Assembly: GCA_015179045.1 (NCBI GenBank)
Contig: WHUZ01000012.1
Location: 1,404,830-1,468,829 of the forward strand
Direction of reading: 5' to 3'
DNA length: 64,000 nucleotides
From: Kalaharituber pfeilii
Taxonomy: Eukaryota; Ascomycota; Pezizomycetes; Pezizales; Pezizaceae
The notes beneath the pieces are model-generated. The model saw nothing but the letters and a program-made list of their open reading frames with translations, made no database searches and was not told the origin of the DNA. Made by a program: the position numbers and the translations under genes. Numbering within the stretch: the first letter of the stretch is position 1; every line of letters begins with the position of its first letter. Shown here piece by piece: positions 48,684-58,930 of this stretch.

Positions 48684-50906
48684 TTTACTGAAGTGCTATA
48701 ACACCAGAATAAAGTCAACATCCAGTCGACCTTGAATTGAAGAAGGGAAGGAGGGACGGGCAGCAAAAGGAACATACTGTAGGAGAGTAACGTCCTTTCG
48801 GAAGTGAGGGGTTTATCTACAGTAGCTTTAATATCTCAGCTACTGTGGTTGAAGTAGTAATTTATTTGTCTCTTTTGCAGAGATGCAGACTGGATCGCAG
48901 TGGTAATGTGTTGTTGTGATTGTTGTTGTCGCTGTGTAGGAGTGGAGTGGAGCGTGCGCGTCGGGCTGTCGGTTAAGGGTTGTGCGGGAAGCAGCCGGGA
49001 GGAGGGATAGATAAGTACTTAGGGCTAGGAATGGGCTCGAGTACGATAGGATGTAGCTTAGAGTCTGGAGCTGCGTTGCAGGTGACGGGGGGTGATAAGG
49101 TTTGGTCAGAGGAAGTCCTTGCTCGGATGTTTCGTGACGAGCAACAGTATATAACAGCGGGAGTAGCAGCAGCAGCAGCAGAGCAGGCAGCGGGAGGGAA
49201 GCGGGGAGGGGGGAGTTGAAAAAAAAAACGTCGACGTCGTGGGTACTGGCAAGGCAAGGGGAGCGTCGCAGCGGAGGACGAGGGATGGGACCGGGTGCAG
49301 TGAAGCGAGGAAAGGCCTCAGAGGAGGCAAGAGACAAGAAGGACAAGAAGGACAAGACGCCGCTAGCGCACGGGCAGGGGGTGCTGAGTGCCCGACGCAT
49401 CTGGGGCCGCTGGCCGCTGGCAGCCAATGGAGGGTCCCCCACCCGGCCAGTGAGCTGGCGCTGCTGGCAATCGGTACAGCTCACAGCGCATGGGGGATGG
49501 CAGGCGCGGCCGGGGAGGGGAGCGCAGGGCGGCGTCGCTGGCTCTCGCACTGTCGCGCACACTGGCACAACCGGCACCGCCGCGTCCCCACGCTGCCGTT
49601 GCGGAGCAGAGCTCGTAGCAGCACCCAGCACCCAGCACCACCACCCAGCACCAGCACCCAGTTCACCACGCCAAGCCAGCTTGCTTGGAGTGCTTAGCAC
49701 CGCGCGGCGTGACCTCGAGCTCGCAGCCTATAGCCTAACTGAACTGAGCGCTCTGCTGCCGTCGACGCGGAGCCCCCCCCCCCAACACCCCCCAATCTGG
49801 CTCCACTGCGAACCTGCTTACCCTTTTCGTGCCGTGCATGCTGCGTTTCCGGCCCCGCCATGCACGCGCGCACTGCACGCACTGGCTGCCACCACCTCAA
49901 CGTGGCATTCTCCTCTGCACGGAATCGCGCCCAGCGCTGGCTCCCTACCGAGCCGACCGAGCTTGTCATTTCCCACCCCCCCCGCCGCAGCAGTAAATTG
50001 TCCGTCGCTATTAGCCCTCGACAACCGTGCGAACGGCTAGCCCCTCAACCCCTCCCCCTCCCATCACGATGCGGGATGAGATCACCCAACCTCCCCTTCT
50101 CCTGCCACTCCTTCCTTTCGCCCTGAGATGCTTTCCCCCCCCCCAAACTCATCACACTCTGGTGGACTTCTGCTACTTCTCTAACTGCAGAGACCCTTAC
50201 TTCTATTCTGTTCATATACCCCCTCCGATGAGCGCATCAGACTAATCCTGACCATAGCATACCACTCGGCACCATCTGGGACTTGTCAATGCTGCCCGGT
50301 GTTTCTGTTTATATTAGCTGCAGGTCGTTAGAGTCTCAGTGTTTCGTTACCACCATGCTGGGTCCATTGTTTTCCTAGCCTCGCCCCCCAGGCGTCAGTA
50401 GGCTATTGTTTCCCGAACTACAGTCCAGGTAATCAGGTGCTTGCTAGCAAGGAGTAGTAGTAGCACTTTAGGTGAAGGGTGTAGGAATTGGACCAATGTG
50501 CTCATACTCATCCGCTTCAAAAATTGCTTACGCAATGCGCACATTTAGGTTGAAAGAGTAGACCCATGTAACTAATACTCCTCTCGTTACGAAATATGGT
50601 CTGTAGCAAAGAGTTTTATCACATGTATTCATGAGGGAAAAAGGCTAGAGAGCCCAAAAAACGGAAATTACCCACACCACCTGTGGGTTACATTTCTGAC
50701 TAATTTGAACTCCATAGCATACGAAGTGAATATTATACCAAAACCCAAGCCAGACTTCTCTACAACAGGGAGTATCTATGACATGAGCTTCATCCCAAGG
50801 TACGAAATTTCACCACGACTGTAGTATAGGCGAACTATAGGCGAACTATATGCAAACTATCATTGCTGAACCGGATCCGCAAGCTTCATTATGAAGCACA
50901 ACAGGA
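48684..50906. other. Vac8 upstream region and GC-rich stretch
   Basis: Upstream of VAC8. GC-rich DNA at 48,900-50,050 gives long open frames on both strands (48840-49700 minus, 49216-50040 plus) that overlap almost completely. They are low in complexity and carry no domain; neither is accepted. A CAGCACC-type imperfect repeat lies at about 49617-49662. Confidence 0.55.
49617..49662. repeat. Imperfect (CAGCACC)n repeat
   Basis: Repeated CAGCACC / CCACCACC blocks in GC-rich intergenic DNA. Confidence 0.75.
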
Positions 50907-51218
50907 CTAACGTTTGAGGCAGGAACGGTATGAGCGGAGATATACAATTAGCTTGCTGCTACAGTATGGATGTTGTAGTGTCGTGCCGGACAATGGGATA
51001 AGCCGTGCCTCTATATAGTGGATTTCCGATCCACAGTGTTGGGTATTGAACTGATATACCAGCAGCAGATCCACCGGTGTTGTCAATTTGATGTTCAGGT
51101 CCGACATAGATGCCGGTACAGTTTTAGCCTGGTTATACATTTTGCTGTTACCTTTTGAGCTTAACATCGCAACATGAACTATACTAACAAATACTAACAA
51201 AGAAGTAATCCTGATCAT
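50907..51218 (-). CDS. Candidate small secreted protein, 103 residues
   Basis: Not recognised as a family. The frame starts MIRITSLLVFVSIVHVAML, which looks like a signal peptide (basic n-region, hydrophobic core, small residues). A short polar mature part of about 80 residues follows, with three cysteines (QHCGS, PYCSS, RSCLK). No intron is needed. The open frame extends upstream to 51290, but the Met at 51218 places the signal sequence first. A 55-base copy of the DNA around the start recurs inverted at 53121-53175. The location in a gene-poor, repeat-bearing region is typical of effector-like genes, but an ORF of this size could occur by chance. Confidence 0.3.
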   Translation of the reverse strand: MIRITSLLVFVSIVHVAMLSSKGNSKMYNQAKTVPASMSDLNIKLTTPVDLLLVYQFNTQHCGSEIHYIEARLIPLSGTTLQHPYCSSKLIVYLRSYRSCLKR

Positions 51219-51270
51219 ACCCTGGGAACGGCAACGCATAGGAGGAAAGTGCAGAAAGATTTTTTTGCAA
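51213..51270 (-). repeat. Dispersed 55-base repeat, copy 1
   Basis: Reverse complement of 53121-53175 with few differences, sharing AATCTTTCTGCACTTT and CTATGCGTTGCCGT. It covers the leader and start codon of the candidate secreted-protein frame. Confidence 0.7.
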
Positions 51271-51871
51271 CGGTATGATAGCACCCACAATACCTATGCA
51301 TTATTCCTAACGCTAGACAAGTAGGGACAAGTGGTAATCACCAAGACATAGTCTGTGCCCTAGTTTCAAGTCACCTGCGGGCATTACCTAGCTATTTTTG
51401 AAAATTACTTGTTTAAGTTATAAATTCTTATACATACTGCATTTTTTTTTGCCAATGTTGCATTTTTGCGAGATTATCTTGACATTACTCTCCGCCATAT
51501 GTAAACTGCGCAATGAAGTTACAGGGTTGCTATCTGGATATGAGTAATAAGTATAGAGTTAGATTGTGATACATATTGCTATTATACTTGTATATCCTAT
51601 GCATGCAATGCTCACTGACACTCTACCTACAACAATTATGGTGACCTGTAACCTTCCATGGCAGGCCCACTCAGCATGCTACTGAGCGGAGTTTACAAAT
51701 ATGTATTAGATATCAAGGCTCACCCAGCGCAAGTGCTGAGTGGAGCGCACAATACTCATATGAGGGCAGTACGCAGCAAAATATGCACTGAGTGCATGCA
51801 TGTGATATAGGATGGTCATATATGATGGTGGCAGTTATGAATTGCGCAGAAGACTAGCTAACATTGCTAGC

Positions 51872-51877
51872 GAACTG

Positions 51878-51908
<31 letters not shown>

Positions 51909-52112
51909 GTTGATATCATTACTTGCATGCCACCCTATGAGCTATGGCGATATTAAGTACATAGGGAATAAGTAAGGAGAGGGAATAGAAAGAACAAACA
52001 AGTGATTAGCATAGGAAAGTAAAAAGCCCATCTCGTCCTTAGCATTCTATCCATCTCATCAGTTCCATCAGTGGATCCCCTTCTCCTTTGCCCTGCTCTG
52101 AACTGTCTTTTT
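51872..52112 (-). mobile_element. SINE-like retroposon with 13-base target duplications
   Basis: The insert (51885-52099) is bounded by GAACTGTCTTTTT at 51872-51884 and 52100-52112. On the minus strand it is about 215 bases ending in a 3' tail GCATGCAAGTAATGATATCA and then a poly-A (plus-strand T run to 51908). The tail resembles the element at 57937-58003, where it also precedes poly-A. Poly-A, long target duplications and a shared 3' tail indicate LINE-type target-primed reverse transcription. Pol III A/B boxes were not clearly found, so it may instead be a truncated LINE end. Confidence 0.75.
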
Positions 52113-52152
52113 AACCTAATGGATTGGCAATTCTCTGTGCTTGCCAAAAGTT

Positions 52153-52265
52153 AGTTATATCATGTTCTCGTAGCCAGACGGGCACTGGGTGCTGCCAAGA
52201 GGTGCAAAGACCCTACGGCTGCGTAGGCCGAAAATAATAGTCTGGGCACGAGAACAGTTATATCA
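52153..52265. mobile_element. MITE family B, copy 3 with 10-base target duplication
   Basis: A 93-base element (52163-52255) with termini GTTCTCGTAGCCAGAC and GTCTGGGCACGAGAAC, inverted with one or two mismatches. It is flanked by the perfect 10-base repeat AGTTATATCA (52153-52162, 52256-52265). The best preserved member of the family, it has no coding capacity. Confidence 0.85.
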
Positions 52266-54521
52266 GATATACAGTACTATGACTATTTATATTGAAAGAA
52301 GAGTAAGAGTAAACTACTCCATCAACAGTATGAGACTAACTCTTATAAGTTGAGCTATACCAACTTGGCCAACTCAGCATATATTGTGAGATAGGCGGTC
52401 TCAACACAGTTGAGAAGCTGGCAGAGTACTCATTGAGAAGAGCTCCAATTTCAGTGCAATATTTCCTATGTTAATATATTCTAGTATTTTCATCTTGTAC
52501 TACTATTCATAATTATTGTCTTCTATAGCTTTCCTGTTAATTGATGATAGCGCTGCAACTTCTACAACGGTGTTGATATTATTGCTGTTATTCATACCAG
52601 CTGTTACTCAAAGCCTGCTATCACTCATGCGTACCGTCACTTATACCTTGCCATGCGGGCGGCACGCGAGTAATGATATCATCTTAAAAAAAAAAAGAAA
52701 AAAAAAAGTACCTGCCATGCGTCACTAGTACCTGCTATCACTCATACCACCTGCTGGTATTCACTCTCGCTGTCACTCATATACCACCACTCCTACCTGC
52801 TGTCGCATACCTGCTGCAGCATTTATCTGCTGTTGCACATACCTCCCACCATGATATCTTTCTGCCCCGTGGTCCTTGCATATAATATAGAGCATATGTA
52901 GTTGTTAGCTTGTATTCTACTGTGCCTGTCGTGAAAATGCAAATACATAAGTATGCAATAAAACAATTACTAGTACGGTGTATTGTTATTTATTTATTTG
53001 AGGCTAAGGAAATAGAGACAATCAGTAGGTATTTGTCTAGCGTAAAAAATAAATGCATGGGTATTGTATGTTCTAATCAAGGCTCATCCGTGCGTAGCAA
53101 GCCTCTACCAACAACATCAGTTTGCAAAAAATCTTTCTGCACTTTGCTCCCTATGCGTTGCCGTACCTGGGATCATCCACCGGTGCTCGAGTATGCTTGT
53201 ATAACAATGACGGTAGCCCAGAGTCTACGAGTGACTATCAAGACGGCATGATCAACATCGTAAAATTGTGGCGCCGGGCAGACATAAATCGACAAGTCGA
53301 CAAGGCTAACTTGTCCTGGTGGCCCGTGTCATAACAACCAGATTGTTTTCCCTGTAAAAGAAAGGTGCTTATAATCTACACTGAAGTTGCCCTACTATCT
53401 GTGGTGTACGGGGCTTAGCCTGCTCCACCTGGCCACCATCCTACTTGGAGGAACTACATAAGTAAGTATCCTTAAGTTTTCTGATCATTATATTCAGCAA
53501 GCGTGCCGTAATTGTTGTCTCTTGTTATCTTCGAAAAATAGTGACTGGGCTTAATGATCTTGTCTGAAGGCATGTATCTCGCGGCCTGGCAATGATTCTT
53601 TACAACATGAAACTGCATTCGTGCAATTTCTTTGGTGCAAGGCGGAGCATCAAAATTCACTGCTACCTATTTGTCCAAGTTATGACTCTTATTACATATC
53701 GACGATTCTGCAACCCCAGAAGTAAGGCGTATTGAATTTTGCTCCGACTACAACCGTCGATTGGTCCTTGAAGGGTATCGATCGTTTTGTGTTCTCTGCT
53801 CTGGCAATTCCGGTAGTCTGGTTGGCGATCCGGGGCTGAGTGTTTTTCTAATTGAGGATGTGCGGTCTGATTACTACTCCGGAGTAGTACATGTACCTAC
53901 TTAATGCCACTGGTTACTAGACTACCTATGCAATTGACTGACGAAATTGTGAAGCCGCGAGACCGGAGAATTCAACACAATTATGCGAAACGACTGTCAA
54001 AAGCGAGGACATGTTGTAACGCAAAATCAAGCTCTACATATCAGATGTGTAGTCTGGCTGCCAGATGCACATGAAAGAGCACAAGCTCAAAGGCACCTAG
54101 CCGCAAACTAGCCTAGTCTGGCTTCGTCTGGCTTCAGGCCCAAGTTGCTGTCGCTACTTCACTATACGATCATGAGTTCGAACCTCCAAGTAGAGTACCT
54201 GTAAGTACTGCCGGTATTGTCCACTCCATGCGCCGGCGCCCAATCCTCAGCTGCGCCCCCTCCCCTCAGGCTGCCCTTGGAAACCACGTCGAACTGAAGA
54301 GCCAGAGCCCCACGCGCAAGTACATAAGATGGCTGTAGTACACTTGATGCCATCAAACCTGGAGGGGTTACTGTGCCTTGAAAATCAAATATTAGATAGC
54401 GAGAAGGGTTCGCACAATCTTCACTTCGTCTTTTCGAAAGCTCCAAACTTCTTCGCAGATTACCGTTTTGCTGTCTTGCTGACAGCGGACTTCATACATC
54501 AACCTGTCTTGCTATTACATT
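52266..54521. other. Intergenic, no confident gene
   Basis: Short frames only. It holds an A-rich run (52,686-52,708), dispersed CTGCTGTC/ACCTGC-like strings around 52,710-52,830 and the second copy of the 55-base repeat (53121-53175). The 3' end is the upstream DNA of the VWA gene. Confidence 0.5.
53121..53175 (+). repeat. Dispersed 55-base repeat, copy 2
   Basis: Inverted relative to 51213-51270. The position matching the start codon there is changed here (GGATCAT), so if it derives from a paralogue it has lost that start. Confidence 0.65.
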
Positions 54522-54978
54522 CAGTACCAGCCCCACTACGTGGACCCCATGGGTGTAAGTGCGATCCTTCCTTGGGCTTCAAGGTCTCCTTCTCATAAAG
54601 CTTTGCTCAGATGGCAAGTAAACTTGCTGCATATAGTCAGTACCAGCCCCACTACGTGGACCCTATGGGTGTAAGTGCGATCCTTCCTTGGGCTTCAAGG
54701 TCTCCTTCTCATAAAGCTTTGCTCAGATGACAAGTAAACTTGCTGCATACAGTCAGTACCAGCCCCACTACGTGGACCCCATGGGTGTAAGTGTGATCCT
54801 TCCTTGGGCTTCAAGGTCTCCTTCTCATAAAGCTTTGCTCAGATGACAAGTAAACTTGCTGCATACAGTCAGTACCAGCCCCACTACGTGGACCCCATGG
54901 GTGTAAGTGCGATCCTTCCTTGGGCTTCAAGGTCTCCTTCTCATAAAGCTTTGCTCAGATGGCAAGTAAACTTGCTGC
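54522..54978 (+). repeat. 116-base tandem repeat equal to exon + intron
   Basis: About 3.9 head-to-tail copies starting at 54522, 54638, 54754 and 54870, nearly identical. Each period contains a 60-base open block and a 56-base block with a GTAAGT donor and a GCTCAG acceptor. Copies differ by only a few bases, so the amplification is recent. Confidence 0.92.
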
Positions 54979-57912
54979 TGTGGCTGAGCAGCAATCGGCC
55001 CAACTTCAGCCTCAGCAGGGTCCTCCTCAGGTGGGAGCTCCCCAGGGTGGCCTATATCCGCAACCTCCACAATCTTCTTATGTATGCTTCCATTCCCGTC
55101 AATGCTCACCGCTATTGCGGACTTTGTGGATACTGATACTGCATTAGAGTCAGCAACCTCCACCGAGCCAACATCTACCCTACGTAAGATGGAACTCTTG
55201 AAACTGCGATCAGATGATGCAGAGTTAACGATATTCTTGTCTGCAGCAAGTGCTTGATCAGCAATACTCTCTGCACCAAAAAGGAAATGCAGATACATTT
55301 TACTCTATCTTGAGGGAATGCGTGGACGAAAACAATCTCCATCAGCTGTATACGGATAGTAAGCTCCAGGAAATTGCCAACCGCCTTGCTATACCTGGAA
55401 AGAACCCGGTTGGTAGATTATGCGATGAATGGAAGGTCCCGGACGAGATTGGGTTTGACTTCGTCAAGCAAGCACTCTATGATGTTGTATTCCTCTTGGA
55501 CGATAGTGGGTCGATTAGATTCTCAGAACTGGAAGAAGAACTTAGGGGCATCTTGGATGCTGCTGCCTTCGCAACTTCCCTTTTTGATGATGATGGTTTT
55601 TCTGTCCGATTTCTGAACCACGAGGTTGGGTTTGATAATATCAGAACAGACAAAGAGCGGGAAGCATTGTGGGACGGTGTTAAATTCCGCGGAGAAACAC
55701 CGTTGGCTGGCTCTCTCAAGAAAAGGATCTTAGATCCAATGGCAGATCCTCAAAAGCTTCGAAAGCCCCTTCATGTCATCATTATCACGGATGGAGTGGT
55801 AAGTAGAAAGGACTATGGTTGCCTTGCAAAGTAGACACTAAGAAATGTAAATGGTCATAGCCCACTGATAGCATAAATCAAGAATTTCAAAAAAATATCG
55901 TAGAATGCATGAAGAGATTTTCGGTGAGAGACAAGAATGGGAATGGCGTGAAAGACGAAAGGGGCAGTCAGTGTTAATGAAAGGTTAGTAACATGGCTCT
56001 GCATACTGTTACTCATGAATCTAATTACTGAATCATAGCCGTCGCCATTCAAATTGCCCAAATTGGTAACGACCATAGGGCAATGAAATACCTTCAGAGC
56101 CTAGATCAGGATTCAAAGGTTGGTGGCTTCATTGACTGCACATCTAGTAAGTAAAGGTTCTGTTTCGTCATTCTGCACTTCAAGCTAAAGTCCACTAGAT
56201 TTCGAGTTAGAATCAACCCAATATGCTGCTAAGGGGATTTCGTTAACGAAATACCATTGGGTTTGTTACTTGTCAGGCCAGGATGCCGGATTTAATGCTA
56301 ACGATTATATAGTACTGCAAACTGATGATGGGCGCCATAGATAAATCTGTATGTCTATCTTCGATTACACACATTTCAGGGTATAAGTACACGCTCTAAC
56401 CATATGTGACAGTATGACGCCAAGGATGAGGTAGTGCCAGGTACGAGATCAGAACAACAACATGGAGGGGCGCCCCCGCCTTATGATGGGCCTTCACCAC
56501 AACCCTATGGCGGTTCTCAGCAATATGGCCAGTCGTATGCAACTACGCAGCAACATCACGGCGGTCCACCTCAGCAGTACGGTTCACCATCATATGGTCA
56601 GTTCCTGTGTGACCAGCAACCATTTCCAGGACAGCACTCAGGCCAGATTTACCCAGGGCACCCTCCACAACAGCAAGTATATACATCTCAAGGTCAAGCG
56701 CAATACCAACCTCAAGGTCAAGGGCAATACCAACCTCAAGGTCAAGGGCAATTCCAACCTCAAGGTCAAGGGCAATACCAACCACAAGGTCCAGGGCAAC
56801 ACCAACCTCAAAGTCCGGGGCAATTCCAACCTCAAGGTCAAGGGCAATACCGACCTCAAGGTCAAGGGCAATACCAACCTCTAGGCCAAGCGCACCAACC
56901 TCAAGGCCAAGCGCAATACCAACCTCAAGGTCAAGAGCAACCTCAAGGTCAAGCGCAATACCAACCTCAAGGTCAAGCGCACCAGCCTCAAGGTCAAGCA
57001 CAATACCAACCTCAAGGTCAAGGGCGATACCAGTCTCAAGGTCAAGTGCAATTCCAACCTCAAGGACAAGCGCAATACCAACCTCAAGATCAAGGGCAAT
57101 ACCAACCTCAAGGTCAAGCGCTCCAACCTCAAGGCCAAGCGCAATACCAACCTCAAGGTCAAGGGCAACCTCAAGGTCAAGCGCACCAGCCTCAAGGTCA
57201 AGCGCAATACCAACCTCAAGGTCAAGGGCGATACCAGTCTCAAGGTCAAGTGCAATTCCAACCTCAAGGACAAGCGCAATACCAACCTCAAGGTCAAGGG
57301 CAATACCAACCTCAAGGTCAAGCGCATCAACCTCAAGGCCAAGCGCAATACCAACCTCAAGGTCAAGGGCAATACCAACCTCAAGGTCAAGCGCACCAGC
57401 CTCAAGGTCAAGTGCAATACCAACCTCAAGGTCAAGGGCGATACCAGTCTCAAGGGCAAGTGCAATTCCAACCTCAAGGACAAGCGCAATACCAACCTCA
57501 AGGGCAAGTGCAACCTCAAGGCCAAGCGCACCAGCCTCAAGGTCAAGCGCAATACCAACCTCAAGGTCAAGCGCAATACCAATACCAATCTCAAGGTCAA
57601 GTGCAATTCCAACCTCAAGGTCAAGCGCAATGCCAACCTCAAGGTCCAGCGCAATTCCTCCCACAAGTAAAAGTGCAATACCAACCTTATGGTCAAGCGC
57701 AGTACCAACCTCAAGGTCAAGCGCAATATCCACGTCAAGGTCAGGCGTCATATCCGCTCCAGTATCCACAATATGGTCAGCAACCACACCAAGGAAAGCC
57801 ACTGCAATCGGGACAGTCAGGGCACCCTGGTATCTATAATGCCCCCGCGCCTTCTGCTACCTACAGTCCAAACGCTTATTATCACAATCCTGGTCAACAT
57901 AGACGCGAATAA
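54611..57912 (+). CDS. VWA-domain protein with multiplied N-terminal exon and Gln/Pro repeat tail
   Basis: Eleven exons: 54611..54670, 54727..54786, 54843..54902, 54959..55081, 55154..55183, 55247..55798, 55861..55966, 56039..56146, 56199..56260, 56313..56348, 56413..57912; about 898 residues. Exons 1-3 are the tandem copies, each giving M(A/T)SKLAAYSQYQPHYVDPMG; exon 4 starts the same way, then turns Gln-rich. A helical segment (DTFYSILRECVDENNLHQLY) precedes a VWA domain with a complete metal site: DDSGS (196-200), Thr in RGETPL (262) and Asp in IITDG (293). IQIAQIGND, FIDCTSN and LMMGAIDKSYDAKDE follow as in filamentous-fungal VWA proteins of unknown role. Residues 492-839 are QPQGQ-type repeats (24- and 21-base units). 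Metal-dependent protein binding is inferred; no signal peptide is seen. The micro-exon (30 bases) and the donors at 55967 and 56261 were chosen by frame. Copy number of exon 1 and the true start are the least certain points; the first repeat copy (54522) lacks an ATG. Confidence 0.85.
56690..57730 (+). repeat. Coding minisatellite, QPQGQ-type units
   Basis: Around forty-five tandem units built on CAAGGTCAAG(C/G)GCAATACCAACCT (24 bases) and shorter variants, all multiples of three. A higher-order block containing GRYQSQGQVQFQPQGQAQYQ occurs three times with starts near 57022, 57226 and 57436 (204 and 210 bases apart). Lack of stops in the repeat also opens long antisense frames. Confidence 0.9.
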
Positions 57913-57923
57913 ATCGGGGGCCC

Positions 57924-57930
57924 AATTTCA

Positions 57931-57965
<35 letters not shown>

Positions 57966-58016
57966 TCAATACTCGCAGGCCGCCCGAAGGGCTATGGCGA
58001 GGTAATTTCAAGCTTT
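57924..58016 (-). mobile_element. Short retroposon fragment after the VWA gene, with 13-base target duplications
   Basis: AATTTCAAGCTTT at 57924-57936 is repeated at 58004-58016. Between them is a poly-T run (to 57962) and about 40 bases that, on the minus strand, read CGCCATAGCCCTTCGGGCGG ... TATTGATATA before poly-A. The tail is shared with the SINE-like element at 51885-52099. It starts 12 bases past the VWA stop codon, so it probably lies in that gene's 3' UTR. It is strongly 5'-truncated. Confidence 0.78.
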
Positions 58017-58930
58017 GAGCAAAAGAATAGTTTTTTGTAATTTGCCTGCAAGGGAAGCGAATCAAATTCAAATCTTTTAGAATGACATAGCTCGGGTACT
58101 GCTCTATTCTCAACGGGTAATGATGGATGATAGTTACTATCTTAAGTGCATTTCATTGCGATTGATGTTTTCCATGTTGTCTCCTAACCTCCTCTATCTA
58201 TTCCTTCAGTTCACTTAATGATTCCAACAGTTTTTGCTCAATGATTGTAAACTCTGGAAAAATGTCGTGTTACTTGAGATTCCTTCCATAAGTGCAACAA
58301 TTATCGTATAGCTAGGAGTCAAAAGCTTGTGAGTGCATATACCCGCCCTGACTTGCACGTCGCAACTTTGCATTGGCTGGCATTCAAAGCTCAGAGCCGA
58401 GAAACAGGTTGATTTTGAGTGCCCTTAACGATTTGGCTTTTTTCCTTTAAATGTATGAAAAAAAAAAGAAAAACTAGCCATAAAGTGAACTTTCACTACC
58501 TAAGAGCCAGGAGCAGAGGACCTGAGTGGCATGAGACTAGAAACTGAACGCACCTCCCGCCTACAATTACTTACATAGTCTTCGCACTATACAGTCTGTG
58601 GTATGCTACTGCCGTGAAAACTTCATCAATGCTTGTAATCTAGCACGTTCTGCCATATGCTTCGCCGTTCAAACGAGCCTGTGATACTTTTCTATGGAGC
58701 TAGTTCTACCACATTCTGTACGGTAGCTCCGAGAGGCATATGTTATACTATTGAGAAGTTTCACTTACTCGCTCGTTCAGAAAGTATTGGAACCGCATAA
58801 ATTAAGTAATACTTGCATATTGTATAATCAAGATTACTTCCTGTTCACCTCTACGCCCTGCACGCACTCATACTTTACGCACAACCATCTAGTACTGTAC
58901 AAATGATCCAGTAATGCAGTATTATATGAA
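58017..58930. other. Intergenic, transition zone
   Basis: About 900 bases of ordinary composition between the VWA gene and the AT-rich block. No gene is recognised. Confidence 0.5.

Noticed and set aside
48840..50040. Overlapping 286- and 274-residue frames on opposite strands
   Set aside because: GC-rich DNA has few stops; both are low-complexity, lack motifs and overlap almost completely.
54329..54598. Open frame overlapping the first 116-base repeat copy as a possible first exon
   Set aside because: It reads the repeat in a different frame from the SQYQPHYVDPMG unit and shows no family features; the ATG at 54611 fits the spliced frame.
56543..57802. Long antisense open frames (419 and 285 residues) opposite the Gln/Pro repeat
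   Set aside because: They arise because the in-frame repeat contains no stop in several frames; monotonous LEVGIALD- or RLTLRLVL-type translations have no domain.
54500..57912. CRISPR-like interpretation of tandem repeats
   Set aside because: The repeats are contiguous coding or exon-intron units without unique spacers, in a eukaryotic genome.
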